A stretch of DNA of 19,875 nucleotides from Dictyocoela muelleri. Taxonomy: Eukaryota; Microsporidia. Both the position numbers and the translations under genes were made by a program. Positions within the stretch are counted from its first letter, which is position 1. The number at the start of each line of letters is the position of its first letter. Where the stretch lies: NCBI GenBank assembly GCA_016256075.1, contig SDVU01000129.1, forward strand, positions 1 to 19,875, read 5' to 3'. The notes under the pieces are model-generated. The model worked only from the letters and a program-made list of their open reading frames with translations, had not been told where the DNA came from and did no database searches. This document shows, piece by piece, positions 10,395 through 18,243 of the stretch.

Positions 10395-10935
10395 TGAGGC
10401 TCCTTTCTAATTTATTCCACAATGATTCAATTGTTTGTGTATTTACACCATTTTGTGGATTAATAAAATTATAACTGTGATTTACTGTTTCAAGATTATA
10501 TCCTTGAGACTGTAAGTTTAAATAACCTCACCATTTATCACTCAAAATAATTGATTTTGGTCGAAATATGTGATTTATAATTAGTAATAATGTTACTGCA
10601 CTCCGATTCCCAGAACTAGTTTCAAAGTAACGTCCTGTTTTTTCAGAGGTATCTACAATTCTAAAGACCTAACGATTCCAAACTGGACCCGCCCAACAAA
10701 ATATTTTTGTTTATATTTAAACATTGATTCATCAATGAAACACATAATACCCTCACCACCAAGCCTATAACTATTTTATTAAAAAAATATTTTTGTTCTT
10801 ATTCTTAAATTTTTATATATTTTCTGTACAGTTTTCTTAGAAATATTTAATTCTCTTTAGACATCTATTTGATTAGTGTTGGTAAAGCATTTATATATCG
10901 ATGTCATTATTTTTCTCAATTCGATATTATAATCT
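10395..10935 (-). pseudogene. Merlin (ISXO2-like) transposase, pseudogene
   Basis: The minus strand encodes the DDE core of a Merlin/IS1595-type transposase. In order there is an N-terminal helical piece ending SKKTVQKIYKNLRI, the first catalytic Asp in CFIDESMFKYKQKYFVGR, then RIVDTSEKTGRYFETSSG, the second Asp in SIILSDKW, and TVNHSYNFINPQNGVNTQTI with the third acidic residue in the IESLW box near 10425. A stop falls between SDKW and GYLNL, and at least two frame changes separate the N-terminal and first-Asp segments from the rest. It is therefore dead. The solo LTR at 10966 sits about 30 bp upstream of its N-terminal end, perhaps inserted in the same element. Confidence 0.82.
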
Positions 10936-10965
10936 TGAAAAAAAACTATATTTTCTTATAGATAT

Positions 10966-11220
10966 TGTCGTAACTCAATATTATTGAAACGACAAGATTT
11001 GAGATCCAGGTGGTTTATTGATTATTAACCAATAACAAATATAAGAGACCTCTCCTTTATAAAAGGAGTAAAACTATAAAAGAAAGTTTAAATTAAATAA
11101 AGAGGATGTTTAACAAAAACAATTTTATTAATTCTTCTAATTTTCAAGCCGGAAATTCTACCCAGAAATCCGCCATTGAAAATTATCTTAAAACACGCCT
11201 TTTTCCTCCGGAGCGTGACA
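10966..11220 (+). mobile_element. Solo LTR, Ty3/gypsy-like
   Basis: A 255-bp unit begins TGTCGTAACTC and ends GAGCGTGACA, so its ends are TGTC...GACA. ATAT flanks it on both sides (10962-10965 and 11221-11224). Inside, CTTTATAAAAGGAG resembles a TATA box and TTAAATAAAGAGG resembles a poly(A) signal, in the order expected for a plus-oriented LTR. The opening TGTCGTA and the ATAT target duplication match the full element at 496-4770, but the body differs, so this is a related but distinct family. No internal region is attached, which is the usual result of LTR-LTR recombination. Confidence 0.7.
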
Positions 11221-11224
11221 ATAT

Positions 11225-11780
11225 TTTACTCTTTTAGTAATCACCTAGATAATTTAACAAATGAGATTGTCTATTTGGGGTGAAAGGAGATAGGAATGTA
11301 TTACCGCTGTCCGTTTTTCTGCTGCCGGCAAAAAAACGGACTCTGGTAGAAAATCTGGTTTTTTCTGCAAAAAAACAATTCCATAATAATCAACATTTTA
11401 AAATTTTAATAAATAAAAATAATCAATCATAAAATTTTAAATGCTAATTATGACAGGAAAAAAATTGTGTTTATTTCTGGCATATTTGCCGTTTTTCATG
11501 GGCTTAATTATTTAAATGATAATAAAAACACAATATTAGCAAAAAAAATTGGAAATATCGATGAATCTCCAAAAATTTTACAATTTAAATTTAATAATTA
11601 AATAAATATAGCCAAATCATCAAATATAAATTTTATTCATATTAATATATTTTAAATAATGATCAGAAAAATGCCAATAAGTCTATTAAAGTTTGGGATG
11701 TTTATGTAAGAATTATATAATTGATCATCGTTATGATTTTATTTTTAAGCATGAAAATGACATTAAAACGTAATTTTTTA
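11225..11780. other. AT-rich stretch with one strong hairpin
   Basis: No gene is recognised on either strand. The only structured feature is the hairpin at 11309-11341. The rest is AT-rich sequence between the solo LTR and the next inverted-repeat element. Confidence 0.5.
11309..11341. repeat. Hairpin with 14-bp stem
   Basis: GTCCGTTTTTCTGC pairs with GCAAAAAAACGGAC around the 5-base loop TGCCG, with a single mismatch. The GC-rich tips in an AT-rich setting make chance unlikely. It could be a terminator-like or transposon-end structure. Nothing nearby decides between these. Confidence 0.55.
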
Positions 11781-12464
11781 TATTATTTCGCGTGCCTAGG
11801 CGCGCGACTTGCACATGAAACGTGACAAGTAAAAAAAACTTTCCCAGTACAAACATTATAATATTTTCAATCATTATTTAGCTACCACTAGTATACAAAA
11901 AGATAATTATTTTTTTTAATTTAAATATTTAATTTAAAATCAATATTTAATTTATACAATATTAAATTTCAAAATTCCAAATTTTACAATACAAAGATTA
12001 AATTTAAAGTGTAAAATGGAAAATATATACCACATGAATATTAAATTTTTAATAATAGTGTCTCAGTAGAATTCGAAAGAAATAAAAAGTTACTAAATTA
12101 TTTTTTTTCGATTTATTTTTACCAAGTTATAATAAAAAAATCAATTTTATATTTAAAATTTAATATATAAATTATATAGATTTGATATTTATATTGAATG
12201 AATTTAATATTTATATTGTATAGAATTAACATTTTATTGTATAAATTTAATATTTATACAGTATAATTTAATTTTTATATTGTATAAATTTAATTATTAT
12301 TTTAAATTAAATAAATTTAATAATTATTTCTAGCATATCAGTGATAGGTGAATAATGTTTTCGAAAAAATTAAAATGTTTGAATCCTGGTAAAGTTTTTA
12401 TTTATTTTTTTCGACTGGTCGCGTTTCATGCGCAGGTCCCGCGCTACGTGCGCGAAATATTACA
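11781..12464. mobile_element. Non-autonomous inverted-repeat element (MITE-like)
   Basis: About 685 bp with terminal inverted repeats of 120 to 150 bp. The left end (TATTTCGCGTGCCTAGGCGC... GCACATGAAACGTGAC, then AGTAAAAAAAAC and CTACCACTAGTAT) matches the minus-strand reading of the right end (TATTTCGCGCACGTAGCGCG... GCGCATGAAACGCGAC, then CACTGATATGCTAG). The interior is AT-rich, noncoding, and holds a degenerate tandem repeat at 12180-12300. A third, solo copy of the end lies at 9831. Clear target duplications could not be fixed. The family of the mobilising transposase is unknown. Confidence 0.7.
12180..12300. repeat. Degenerate AT tandem repeat
   Basis: Four to five imperfect copies of a unit close to TTTAATATTTATATTGTATA (about 23 bp) occur in a row inside the MITE-like element. 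The copies vary by small indels. Internal repeats of this kind are common in non-autonomous elements. Confidence 0.5.
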
Positions 12465-12560
12465 ATGCTATTTTTTTATTGATTTTTACAGAACTAAAGA
12501 TAAAAAGGATGATGGCTTAAGATTTAAAAGAAAAGTTAAAATTAATTGTGAAATGAAATG

Positions 12561-13135
12561 GGTAGAACCATGGTCAACGCTCTCAAAAATTTTTGTTGGA
12601 AAAATACTAATATGTGTATATATTTCATTTTTTTTTCAACAAAAATTTTTGAGGGTGTTGACCTGTATATAATTAAACATCTATTAAAAATTTTTTGCTC
12701 CCTTTTTTGTAAAATCAATAAAATGAAATATTGCGAATTTTTTGGACTGCTGAATAGAACTGAGGACATAATAAAAATATTTAAGGTTCTTCAAGTTATT
12801 CCTGAAAAAAAAGAATTGTTCCAGTTGCAGAAAATTGATGAAAATACAAAATAAAAAAACTCGGAATAATATGGTTTTGTTTAACTTGTAAAAAATATAA
12901 AAGGTTTTAATTGATTCCGAATTTTACAATTTGAGATTCCATATAAAAAATATATTAAAATTTACCTACTACTTTTTTTTCGAAGAGATCACTTCAGACA
13001 AAAATCAATACTAGAGAAGTGCGAACTTTCTGATGAAGGTTATTTAACACTCTTAAATCTATTTAGGAAAAAAATATTAAATGATAATACAATAAAACTA
13101 TTGTCCCTTTCATGATATCCAAATTGACGATGTTG
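12561..13135 (+). mobile_element. Merlin transposon, 5' part with terminal palindrome
   Basis: The left end GGTAGAACCATGGTCAACG aligns with the left end of the complete Merlin at 13495 (GGTACTACTCCGTTCAACG). A palindrome follows at 12572-12663, with arms of 34 bp (GGTCAACGCTCTCAAAAATT... and its complement) and a loop of about 24 bases. Next comes AAACATCTATTAAA, shared with the complete copy, and then the transposase N-terminal region: MKYCEFFGLLNRTEDIIKIF from about 12723, stops, then LSDEGYLTLLNLFRKKI and a final IQID near 13120 that marks the first catalytic Asp box. The homology stops there, so the core and right end are missing. It is dead. Confidence 0.75.
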
Positions 13136-13486
13136 TTAAATATACACCCCATTCATATAATGGCCTCTATTTAATTAAATTGAAAATTTCAAAAAATCAA
13201 TCTTTGATATGAAATTTTATTAATAGCCTCATGAATCATAACGAACCCCCCCCCCATATTTTATGCATAAAAAATCAATTTTAGATTATAAATTTTATGA
13301 AGACAGTCAAGGAAGCTATTCGGTGGCATAAAACGACCCCCATATTTTAAAAAAAAATATTAATGTATTTATAATAAATTTTATTATACTATAAATTATA
13401 TTTAATTAAACATTATTAAATATAATCTAAGTTTTTTTTATTTATTTCGATTAAAAAATTTTCTAGTTTTAAATAAAGATATTAAA
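13136..13486. repeat. AT-rich stretch with an imperfect ~75-bp duplication
   Basis: No gene. The segment 13150-13225 (ATAATGGCCTCTATTTAATT...) recurs at 10100-10168. Two imperfect copies of a unit of about 75 bp follow (roughly 13194-13262 and 13270-13347), each running from AAAATCAAT through CATAA...CGA to a C run and CATATTTT. The first copy has a run of 10 Cs, the second 5. These may be debris of a non-autonomous element. Confidence 0.5.
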
Positions 13487-13505
13487 GTGATTTTGGTACT
13501 ACTCC

Positions 13506-13777
13506 GTTCAACGTGCAAAATTTTTTCTTGGGGAGAGAAATTTATGAAATTGTTTCTAAAAACGAAATTTCATGAGAAAAACAATAAGCAAACAGTGATA
13601 TTTGAGAATAGTTATATTTTATACTTATATAGATTTCGCGTAGCGAAATATATATAAGTATAAAATATAACTATTCTCATGTTTTAATGCTTGCATATTT
13701 GTTTTTCTCATGAAATTTCGTTTTTAGAAACAATTTCATAAATTTCTCATCCCAAGAAAAAATTTTGCACGTTGAAC
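13506..13777. repeat. Left terminal palindrome of the Merlin element
   Basis: A 272-bp near-perfect palindrome runs from GTTCAACGTGCAAAATTTTT to its complement ending AATTTTGCACGTTGAAC. The centre is TTTCGCGTAGCGAAA, a 3-base loop. If single-stranded it would form a cruciform or hairpin arm of over 120 bp. It belongs to the terminal inverted repeat. Confidence 0.88.
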
Positions 13778-13829
13778 AGTCTATAAGTTAACATCTATTA
13801 AAGAAAAAAATAAAAATACCCTTATGTAT

Positions 13830-14700
13830 TGGCGATTAAATAAAATGAGATATGATGAATTTTTTGCACTTTAAACAGTAAAACAGATTTATTAGAGATC
13901 TTCAAGTGTTTAGGATTTATAAAGTCAGTAAAGAAATGTTTAAAATACAGAATTAATATGGTGCATATAATTAGAAATTCCGAAAGGCTAGGAGTAATGT
14001 GGCAACTCACTCGCTGCAAAAAAAGAATATAAAACTTAGTTTATTCTGGATTTTTCAAATTGAGATTTGATTTGAAGACTGTTTTAAAATTTGCTTACTA
14101 TTTCTTTCAAATAAATTATTTTTCTTTTGTAATATATTTTAAATAATTGTTATTTCTTTGCGGAAGAATATATTTCATTACTTAATCTTTTTAGAAATAA
14201 AATAAAACAATATAATAATCCAAAACCAATAATACTGAGATAACCTTTTAAGGAAATTCAGATTGAAGAAAGCCATTGGGCCCAAAGAAAATAAGGATTG
14301 GGAAGAATAAAAGAGCATTGTTATATTTTTGGAATGATTGACGTAAAAAGAAATTTATGTTATCTTAAGAAGGTTTCAAGTCGCAACGCAGATACATTGA
14401 TACCAATTATTACTGAATAATGTAAAAGGTTCTTATATTATATTTGATCAATGATGGGTTTATAATAGATTAAAAGAATTTGAATTTTATAATGATACGG
14501 TTTGTCACAAGAGAAATTTTGTCATCCAAATACAAAGACGAATACGCGGAAAATTTAAAAAGTTTAAATGCAATAAAAAAATAAAGCATTACTCTTATAG
14601 AATAAAATTAGATACGATAGATGATCATCTTGAAACTTTAAATTTTTTTTTTGAATCATTGAAACGGCGAATTTTCAGATTTTTTAGGATTATTTTTAAT
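13830..14700 (+). pseudogene. Merlin transposase remnant of the complete element
   Basis: Fragments in several frames follow the order of a Merlin/ISXO2-like transposase. The N-terminal MRYDEFFAL parallels MKYCEFFGL in the 12561 copy. LLNLFRNKIKQYNN (about 14180) is followed by the first acidic box IQIEESHWAQRK (about 14260). Then come CYIFGMIDVKRNLCYL, SRNADTLIPIITE, a second box FDQ-WVYNRLKEFEFYNDTV with a stop at the dash, and KLDTIDDHLETLNFFFESLK. Many stops and at least four frame changes exclude function. Gln follows Asp in the second box, where Glu is usual in relatives. Confidence 0.75.
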
Positions 14701-14763
14701 AAATAACCATTTTAATATTTTTTTTAATTTTTTTTTTCTTAAATAGATGTTAACTTATAAACT

Positions 14764-15034
14764 GTTTAACGTGCTCAATTTTTTCTTGAGGAGAGATATT
14801 TACGAACATGTTTCTAAGAACTAAATTTTATGAGAAAAACAAATATGCAACCATTAAAACATGATAAAAGTTATATTTTATACTTTTATAGATTTCGTTA
14901 CACGAAATCTATATAAGTATAAAATATAACTGTTCTCATGTTTTAATGGTTGCATATTTGTTTTTCTCATAAAATTTAGTATTTAGAAACATGTTCATAA
15001 ATTTCTTCTCAAGAAAAAATTGAGCACGTTGAAC
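14764..15034. repeat. Right terminal palindrome of the Merlin element
   Basis: A 271-bp near-perfect palindrome with arms from GTTTAACGTGCTCAATTTTT to the complement ending GAGCACGTTGAAC, and centre GATTTCGTTACACGAAATC. It is the inverted partner of the palindrome at 13506, so the same arm sequence appears four times in the element. Confidence 0.88.
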
Positions 15035-15062
15035 GGAGTATTACCGAGATTTTTTATATTTA

Positions 15063-15123
15063 TATTATTTTAATATTTAAACAGTATTTTTTAAAACATT
15101 TATGTTTAAATATTAAAATAATA
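15063..15123. repeat. Perfect 21-bp inverted repeat beside the Tigger element
   Basis: TATTATTTTAATATTTAAACA (15063-15083) is exactly complementary to 15103-15123, with a 19-base spacer. It lies between the right end of the Merlin and the left TA of the Tigger. It is all A and T except one C/G pair, so chance is possible but a perfect 21-bp match is notable. Confidence 0.6.
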
Positions 15124-15126
15124 ATA

Positions 15127-15260
15127 CAGTAAATTCTCTCGAATTTGCCATTTCTCGAATTTGCCATTTTTCTGCAATTTGCCAAAGAAAAATAAAGTTG
15201 AAGTTACTTTAAAGCAAAATTCTCTCGAATTTGCCATTTCCACAATTTGCCATTTTTAAA
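15127..15260 (+). repeat. Left terminal and subterminal repeats of Tigger
   Basis: AATTTGCC, usually followed by ATTT, occurs five times here, near 15141, 15158, 15175, 15229 and 15244. The terminal 23 bp from AAATTCTCTCGAATTTGCC is repeated at about 15218-15240, just before the gene. These repeats are likely transposase binding sites recognised by its N-terminal helix-turn-helix region. That role is an inference. Confidence 0.75.
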
Positions 15261-15278
15261 GAAGGAACACCCCAAGAA

Positions 15279-16811
15279 ATGACAAAAAAATACACGAGAC
15301 TAACATACAACCAAAAAATTGAAATTATTGAATACAGCAACTTATACAAACATAAAACATGTGAGCACTTGGCCGCATATTTCACACAAAAATTTAACAT
15401 TGAAATTTCTCGGCGAACAATTAATCATTTTATAAAAAACTCGTCTAATATAATCGAAAATTCAATAATAAATAAAGGAACCAACAAAGCGCCGGCAAAA
15501 TTAAATTACCCACAGTTAGATAAAAATTTAATTGAATATATTGAAATCATGGAATCAAAAGGGGCAATAATAAATGACAATTTAATAAAAATGAAAGCGG
15601 CATTTTTCGCAAAAAAACTTGAATTAACTAATTTTAAAAACTCTACTGGCTTTCTAGAAAAATTTAAGAAAAGAAATGGCTTAAATCTTAAAAATCTTTC
15701 CGGAGAAACCTATACATCGAAAGGCGTCGATTTTTCTGAATTTATAAGTTTAGTTAAAGAAAAGGTGAATGTTTATGGAGAAAAAAACATCTATAATTTA
15801 GATGAAACGGGCATTTTTTATAAACTAATTCCATCTAAAAGTGTTTGTAAAAACATGAGGCCTGGATATAAAAAATTTAAAGATCGAATATCAATTATGC
15901 TCTGTGCCAATCTTACTGGTTCACATAAATTAAAACCTTTAATGATTGGGAAATATAAAAATCCACGATGTTTTAAATCATTTAATATCGAAAATTTTAT
16001 AGAATATCAATACTCAAATAAAGCGTGGATGACGCACATAATTTTTAATAAATGGTTAAGAAATTTCAATCAAGTATTGAGATCCGAACATCGCAATATA
16101 CTGATTTTAATAGATAATTGTCCATCCCATAAAATAACTTCGTCATTATCAAATATTGAGATATTATTTTTACCAAAAAATTCTACTGGAATTCTGCAAC
16201 CCATGGATATCGGCATTATTAAATGCTTTAAAACTTATTTTAATCAATATAAATTGAATTCGATTATTGAAAAAGTTGAAAATGGATCTGATGTTTATGA
16301 ATCTTACAAAGAAATAAATTTAAGAGATGTTGCCTTATTTGCCGAAATTTCATGGAAAAGGGTATCAGAAAATACAATATTCAACTGTTTTAAACATTTT
16401 CTTATTTGTGACAAAAATATTTTACCAATTAAAATTGAAAATTATGACGATTTCATTAATAAAACATCTATTTTTGACCCAGTAAACCACGATGAATTTT
16501 TAAATACAAGTTATCATGAAAACGATGAAATGATATGTAACCAATCTGAAAATGAAATAGGGGATTCAGTCGAATCTGATATCGATGATATGAAGGAAAC
16601 AAATGAGCAAAAATACTGCAACTTTGATAGTCACGCTAAAATAATTACAAAGAGTATGTTTACGGATTCCCTAAAAAATGTTGTCAAATACTTGCAGAAA
16701 AATATTGAAGACAAATACGATTTTAAGTTTTTAGGGGAATTGACAGAATATAATTATAACAAAAGAAAACCCAAAAGTGGTAAAATATCCGACTTTTTAA
16801 TTAAAAAATAA
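15279..16811 (+). CDS. pogo/Tigger-type transposase (DDE_1, CENP-B-like)
   Basis: A 510-residue transposase that would bind the element's ends and move it by cut-and-paste in the nucleus. The ATG at 15279 is preferred over the in-frame TTG at 15231 because the stretch between them is terminal-repeat DNA. CACCCC lies 7 to 12 bases upstream of this ATG, reminiscent of microsporidian C-rich start signals. Residues 1-60 form a helix-turn-helix region (LTYNQKIEIIEY... ISRRTINHFIK), and about 75-145 a second one of CENP-B/Tc5 type (FLEKFKKRNGLN). The DDE core shows three acidic residues: YNLDETGIFYK, ILILIDNCPSHK and LQPMDIGIIKCFK, the Tigger/jerky pattern. The tail (about 400-510) is acidic, then basic. 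The frame is fully open with all catalytic residues in place, so it may be active. Confidence 0.95.
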   Translation: MTKKYTRLTYNQKIEIIEYSNLYKHKTCEHLAAYFTQKFNIEISRRTINHFIKNSSNIIENSIINKGTNKAPAKLNYPQLDKNLIEYIEIMESKGAIINDNLIKMKAAFFAKKLELTNFKNSTGFLEKFKKRNGLNLKNLSGETYTSKGVDFSEFISLVKEKVNVYGEKNIYNLDETGIFYKLIPSKSVCKNMRPGYKKFKDRISIMLCANLTGSHKLKPLMIGKYKNPRCFKSFNIENFIEYQYSNKAWMTHIIFNKWLRNFNQVLRSEHRNILILIDNCPSHKITSSLSNIEILFLPKNSTGILQPMDIGIIKCFKTYFNQYKLNSIIEKVENGSDVYESYKEINLRDVALFAEISWKRVSENTIFNCFKHFLICDKNILPIKIENYDDFINKTSIFDPVNHDEFLNTSYHENDEMICNQSENEIGDSVESDIDDMKETNEQKYCNFDSHAKIITKSMFTDSLKNVVKYLQKNIEDKYDFKFLGELTEYNYNKRKPKSGKISDFLIKK

Positions 16812-17016
16812 ACTTTTATTCCGTGAAAGGTTTTTAATATTTTTTTAGAAAATTTTTGAACCCCTTTTATTCAAATAAAATATTTTCTACCATTTGCTAA
16901 TTTTCTACCATTTACCAATTTTCTACCATTTACCAATTTTCTACCATTTGCCAATTTTCTACCATTTGCCAAAATTTTGATGGTACGTAAAATGGCAAAT
17001 TCGAGAGAATTTACTG
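16812..17016 (+). repeat. Right end of Tigger with five 18-bp tandem repeats
   Basis: Five head-to-tail copies of TTTTCTACCATTTGCCAA start at 16883, 16901, 16919, 16937 and 16955. The third is identical to the second and the fifth to the fourth. The inverted terminal repeat follows, to 17016. The shared core TTTGCCA links them to the left-end repeats. Such arrays in Tc1-like ends usually serve transposase binding or pairing of the ends; here that is inferred. Confidence 0.85.
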
Positions 17017-17018
17017 TA

Positions 17019-17545
17019 TTACCAATCCTGATTTTTCATCTAATAAACTTGGTGGCAAAAACATGTTAATTCAAGCTGATGAAACCATGCTAAATTATAA
17101 AATTAAAAAATCATCGCGGTCGAGCACCTAGTAATCGTATTGATGCTTTATGCATTATCAAATTTGATCAAAATATAAAAAGGGTTTTTGCTTGTGTAAT
17201 ACCAAATAAAGAAGAAATTACACTCGTGCCGATAACTTGCTCATAATAGCATCAAACAGCACTATATGGACTGATGAGAATAGAGCATATAGCAATTTAA
17301 GAGAATTCAACTATACACATAATACTGTTTGTCATAAGTATGAATTTATAAATCTAGATACCGGAGTTAATATTCAGGCTGTTGAATGTTTTAATAATTT
17401 GCTAAAAAAAATTAAATCAAGAATGAGTGTTAAAACGGAAGAAAGGGGACGTTTCTTAAAAGAGGTATGTTTTTACTATAATAACAAAAATAATTTTATG
17501 GAGAGCATTTTAAATTTAATAAAAGTTAATTTTAATTAAATTTAA
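17019..17545 (+). pseudogene. Merlin (ISXO2-like) transposase, 3' fragment
   Basis: This starts directly at the Tigger target site. NPDFSSNKLGGKNMLIQADE gives the first catalytic Asp box, followed by TMLNYKIKKSSR. After a frame change, GRAPSNRIDALCIIKF and NIKRVFACVIPNKEEITLVP appear. After another frame change near 17230, SNSTIWTDENRAY gives the second Asp box, then THNTVCHKYEFINLDTGVNI with the third acidic residue in QAVECFNNLLKK near 17385. The last 100 codons (17237-17539) are open to a natural-looking stop. The N-terminal part was not found, although 15100-15124 on the other side of the Tigger could be its continuation. It is better preserved than the other Merlin copies. Confidence 0.85.
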
Positions 17546-17587
17546 ATTTTCTTTTAATTCATTAATGGGGAAAATATTTTCGACTAG

Positions 17588-18243
17588 ATCCAAATTTTTT
17601 GTTATTAAAATGTTAATGGTTTGATATTAGAAATATTTTTTATAATATTTTTTATTAAATTTTAATAATATTTATTAATGGAATATGATAAATAAAAAGG
17701 TACGGAACTCTTATTATGTACAAAATTTATTTAGCGTATAGCTATAAATACTTAAAGGAGTTATTTAAAATTCTAAAAATTTATAAAATTCAAAATTTAT
17801 AGATATTTTTGTATCAATTACGACGTTCTTTTATTTTAAAATGTTAAATTTCATATTTTTTATTTTTGATTTAACTTTTCTTATTCCATATACAAGAAAT
17901 TTATTAATTTTTAAAAAAAAATTTCTTACCTCGGCGTTTATTATTTAAATGATTGTGATTCACTTCACAGATTTTTTTGTTATTATATCAGATTTTACAT
18001 GTTCATGTGCTGAGAATTTTTTTTTATCTTTGATAAAGCTTTATTTAACATTGTAATTACTATAAAAAAATAAAAATAAACTAAAAAATAACAATCATAT
18101 CTTTTAATATTTATATTTTCCATAATTATTATAAATTTAATTTAAAGATATAAAACCAAAAAATAAAAAAATTTATGAAAAAAAATTAATAAAAAATCTT
18201 TTAATATCAAACCATTACATTTTAATATCAAAAATTTTGGAAT
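17588..18243. repeat. Inverted-repeat element, degenerate
   Basis: The left arm at about 17588-17665 (CCAAATTTTTTGTTATTAAA, ATGTTAATGGTTTGATATTA, TTTTTTATTAAATTTT) matches the minus-strand reading of about 18175-18243 with small gaps. ATGGTTTGATATTA is identical in both. The 500 bp between are AT-rich and noncoding. It may be a small MITE-like element placed just behind the Merlin fragment, or that Merlin's own right end. Confidence 0.5.

Larger units (their letters stand above)
13495..15045 (+). mobile_element. Complete (dead) Merlin transposon with palindromic ends
   Basis: The 1551-bp element runs from GGTACTACTCCGTTCAACGT to the complement of GGTAATACTCCGTTCAACGT. Imperfect 8-bp flanks GTGATTTT (13487-13494) and GAGATTTT (15046-15053) fit the 8-9 bp target duplications of Merlin/IS1016 elements. 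The terminal repeats are about 315 bp each (13495-13813 and 14728-15045). Each is itself a palindrome: 13506-13777 centred at 13641, and 14764-15034 centred at 14899. The interior is a transposase remnant. Ends and flanks mark this as one discrete insertion. The divergence between its repeats shows it is not recent. Confidence 0.82.
15127..17016 (+). mobile_element. pogo/Tigger-type DNA transposon, apparently intact
   Basis: A 1890-bp element inserted at TA (15125-15126 and 17017-17018). Its ends are identical for 27 bp, beginning CAGTAAATTCTCTCGAATTT; a CAGT start and TA target duplication are typical of the pogo/Tigger branch of Tc1/mariner. It carries a single uninterrupted transposase gene. 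Subterminal repeats with the core TTTGCCA fill both flanks: a partial copy of the end at 15218-15240, more copies at 15158 and 15244, and five tandem 18-bp units at 16883-16972. Identical ends and an open frame suggest recent, perhaps continuing, activity. Confidence 0.93.

Noticed and set aside
12355-12854. Overlapping open frames of 75 to 105 codons on both strands
   Set aside because: They run through the MITE end, the Merlin palindrome and the Merlin N-terminus. Only the last part of the plus-strand frame from about 12723 is homologous to anything (Merlin), so they are not genes.
15209-15400. Minus-strand open frame opposite the transposase start
   Set aside because: Shadow of the Tigger transposase and its terminal repeats; no independent support.
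16883-16972. CRISPR-like array
   Set aside because: The 18-bp units are directly contiguous without spacers and lie inside a transposon end; they are a tandem repeat.
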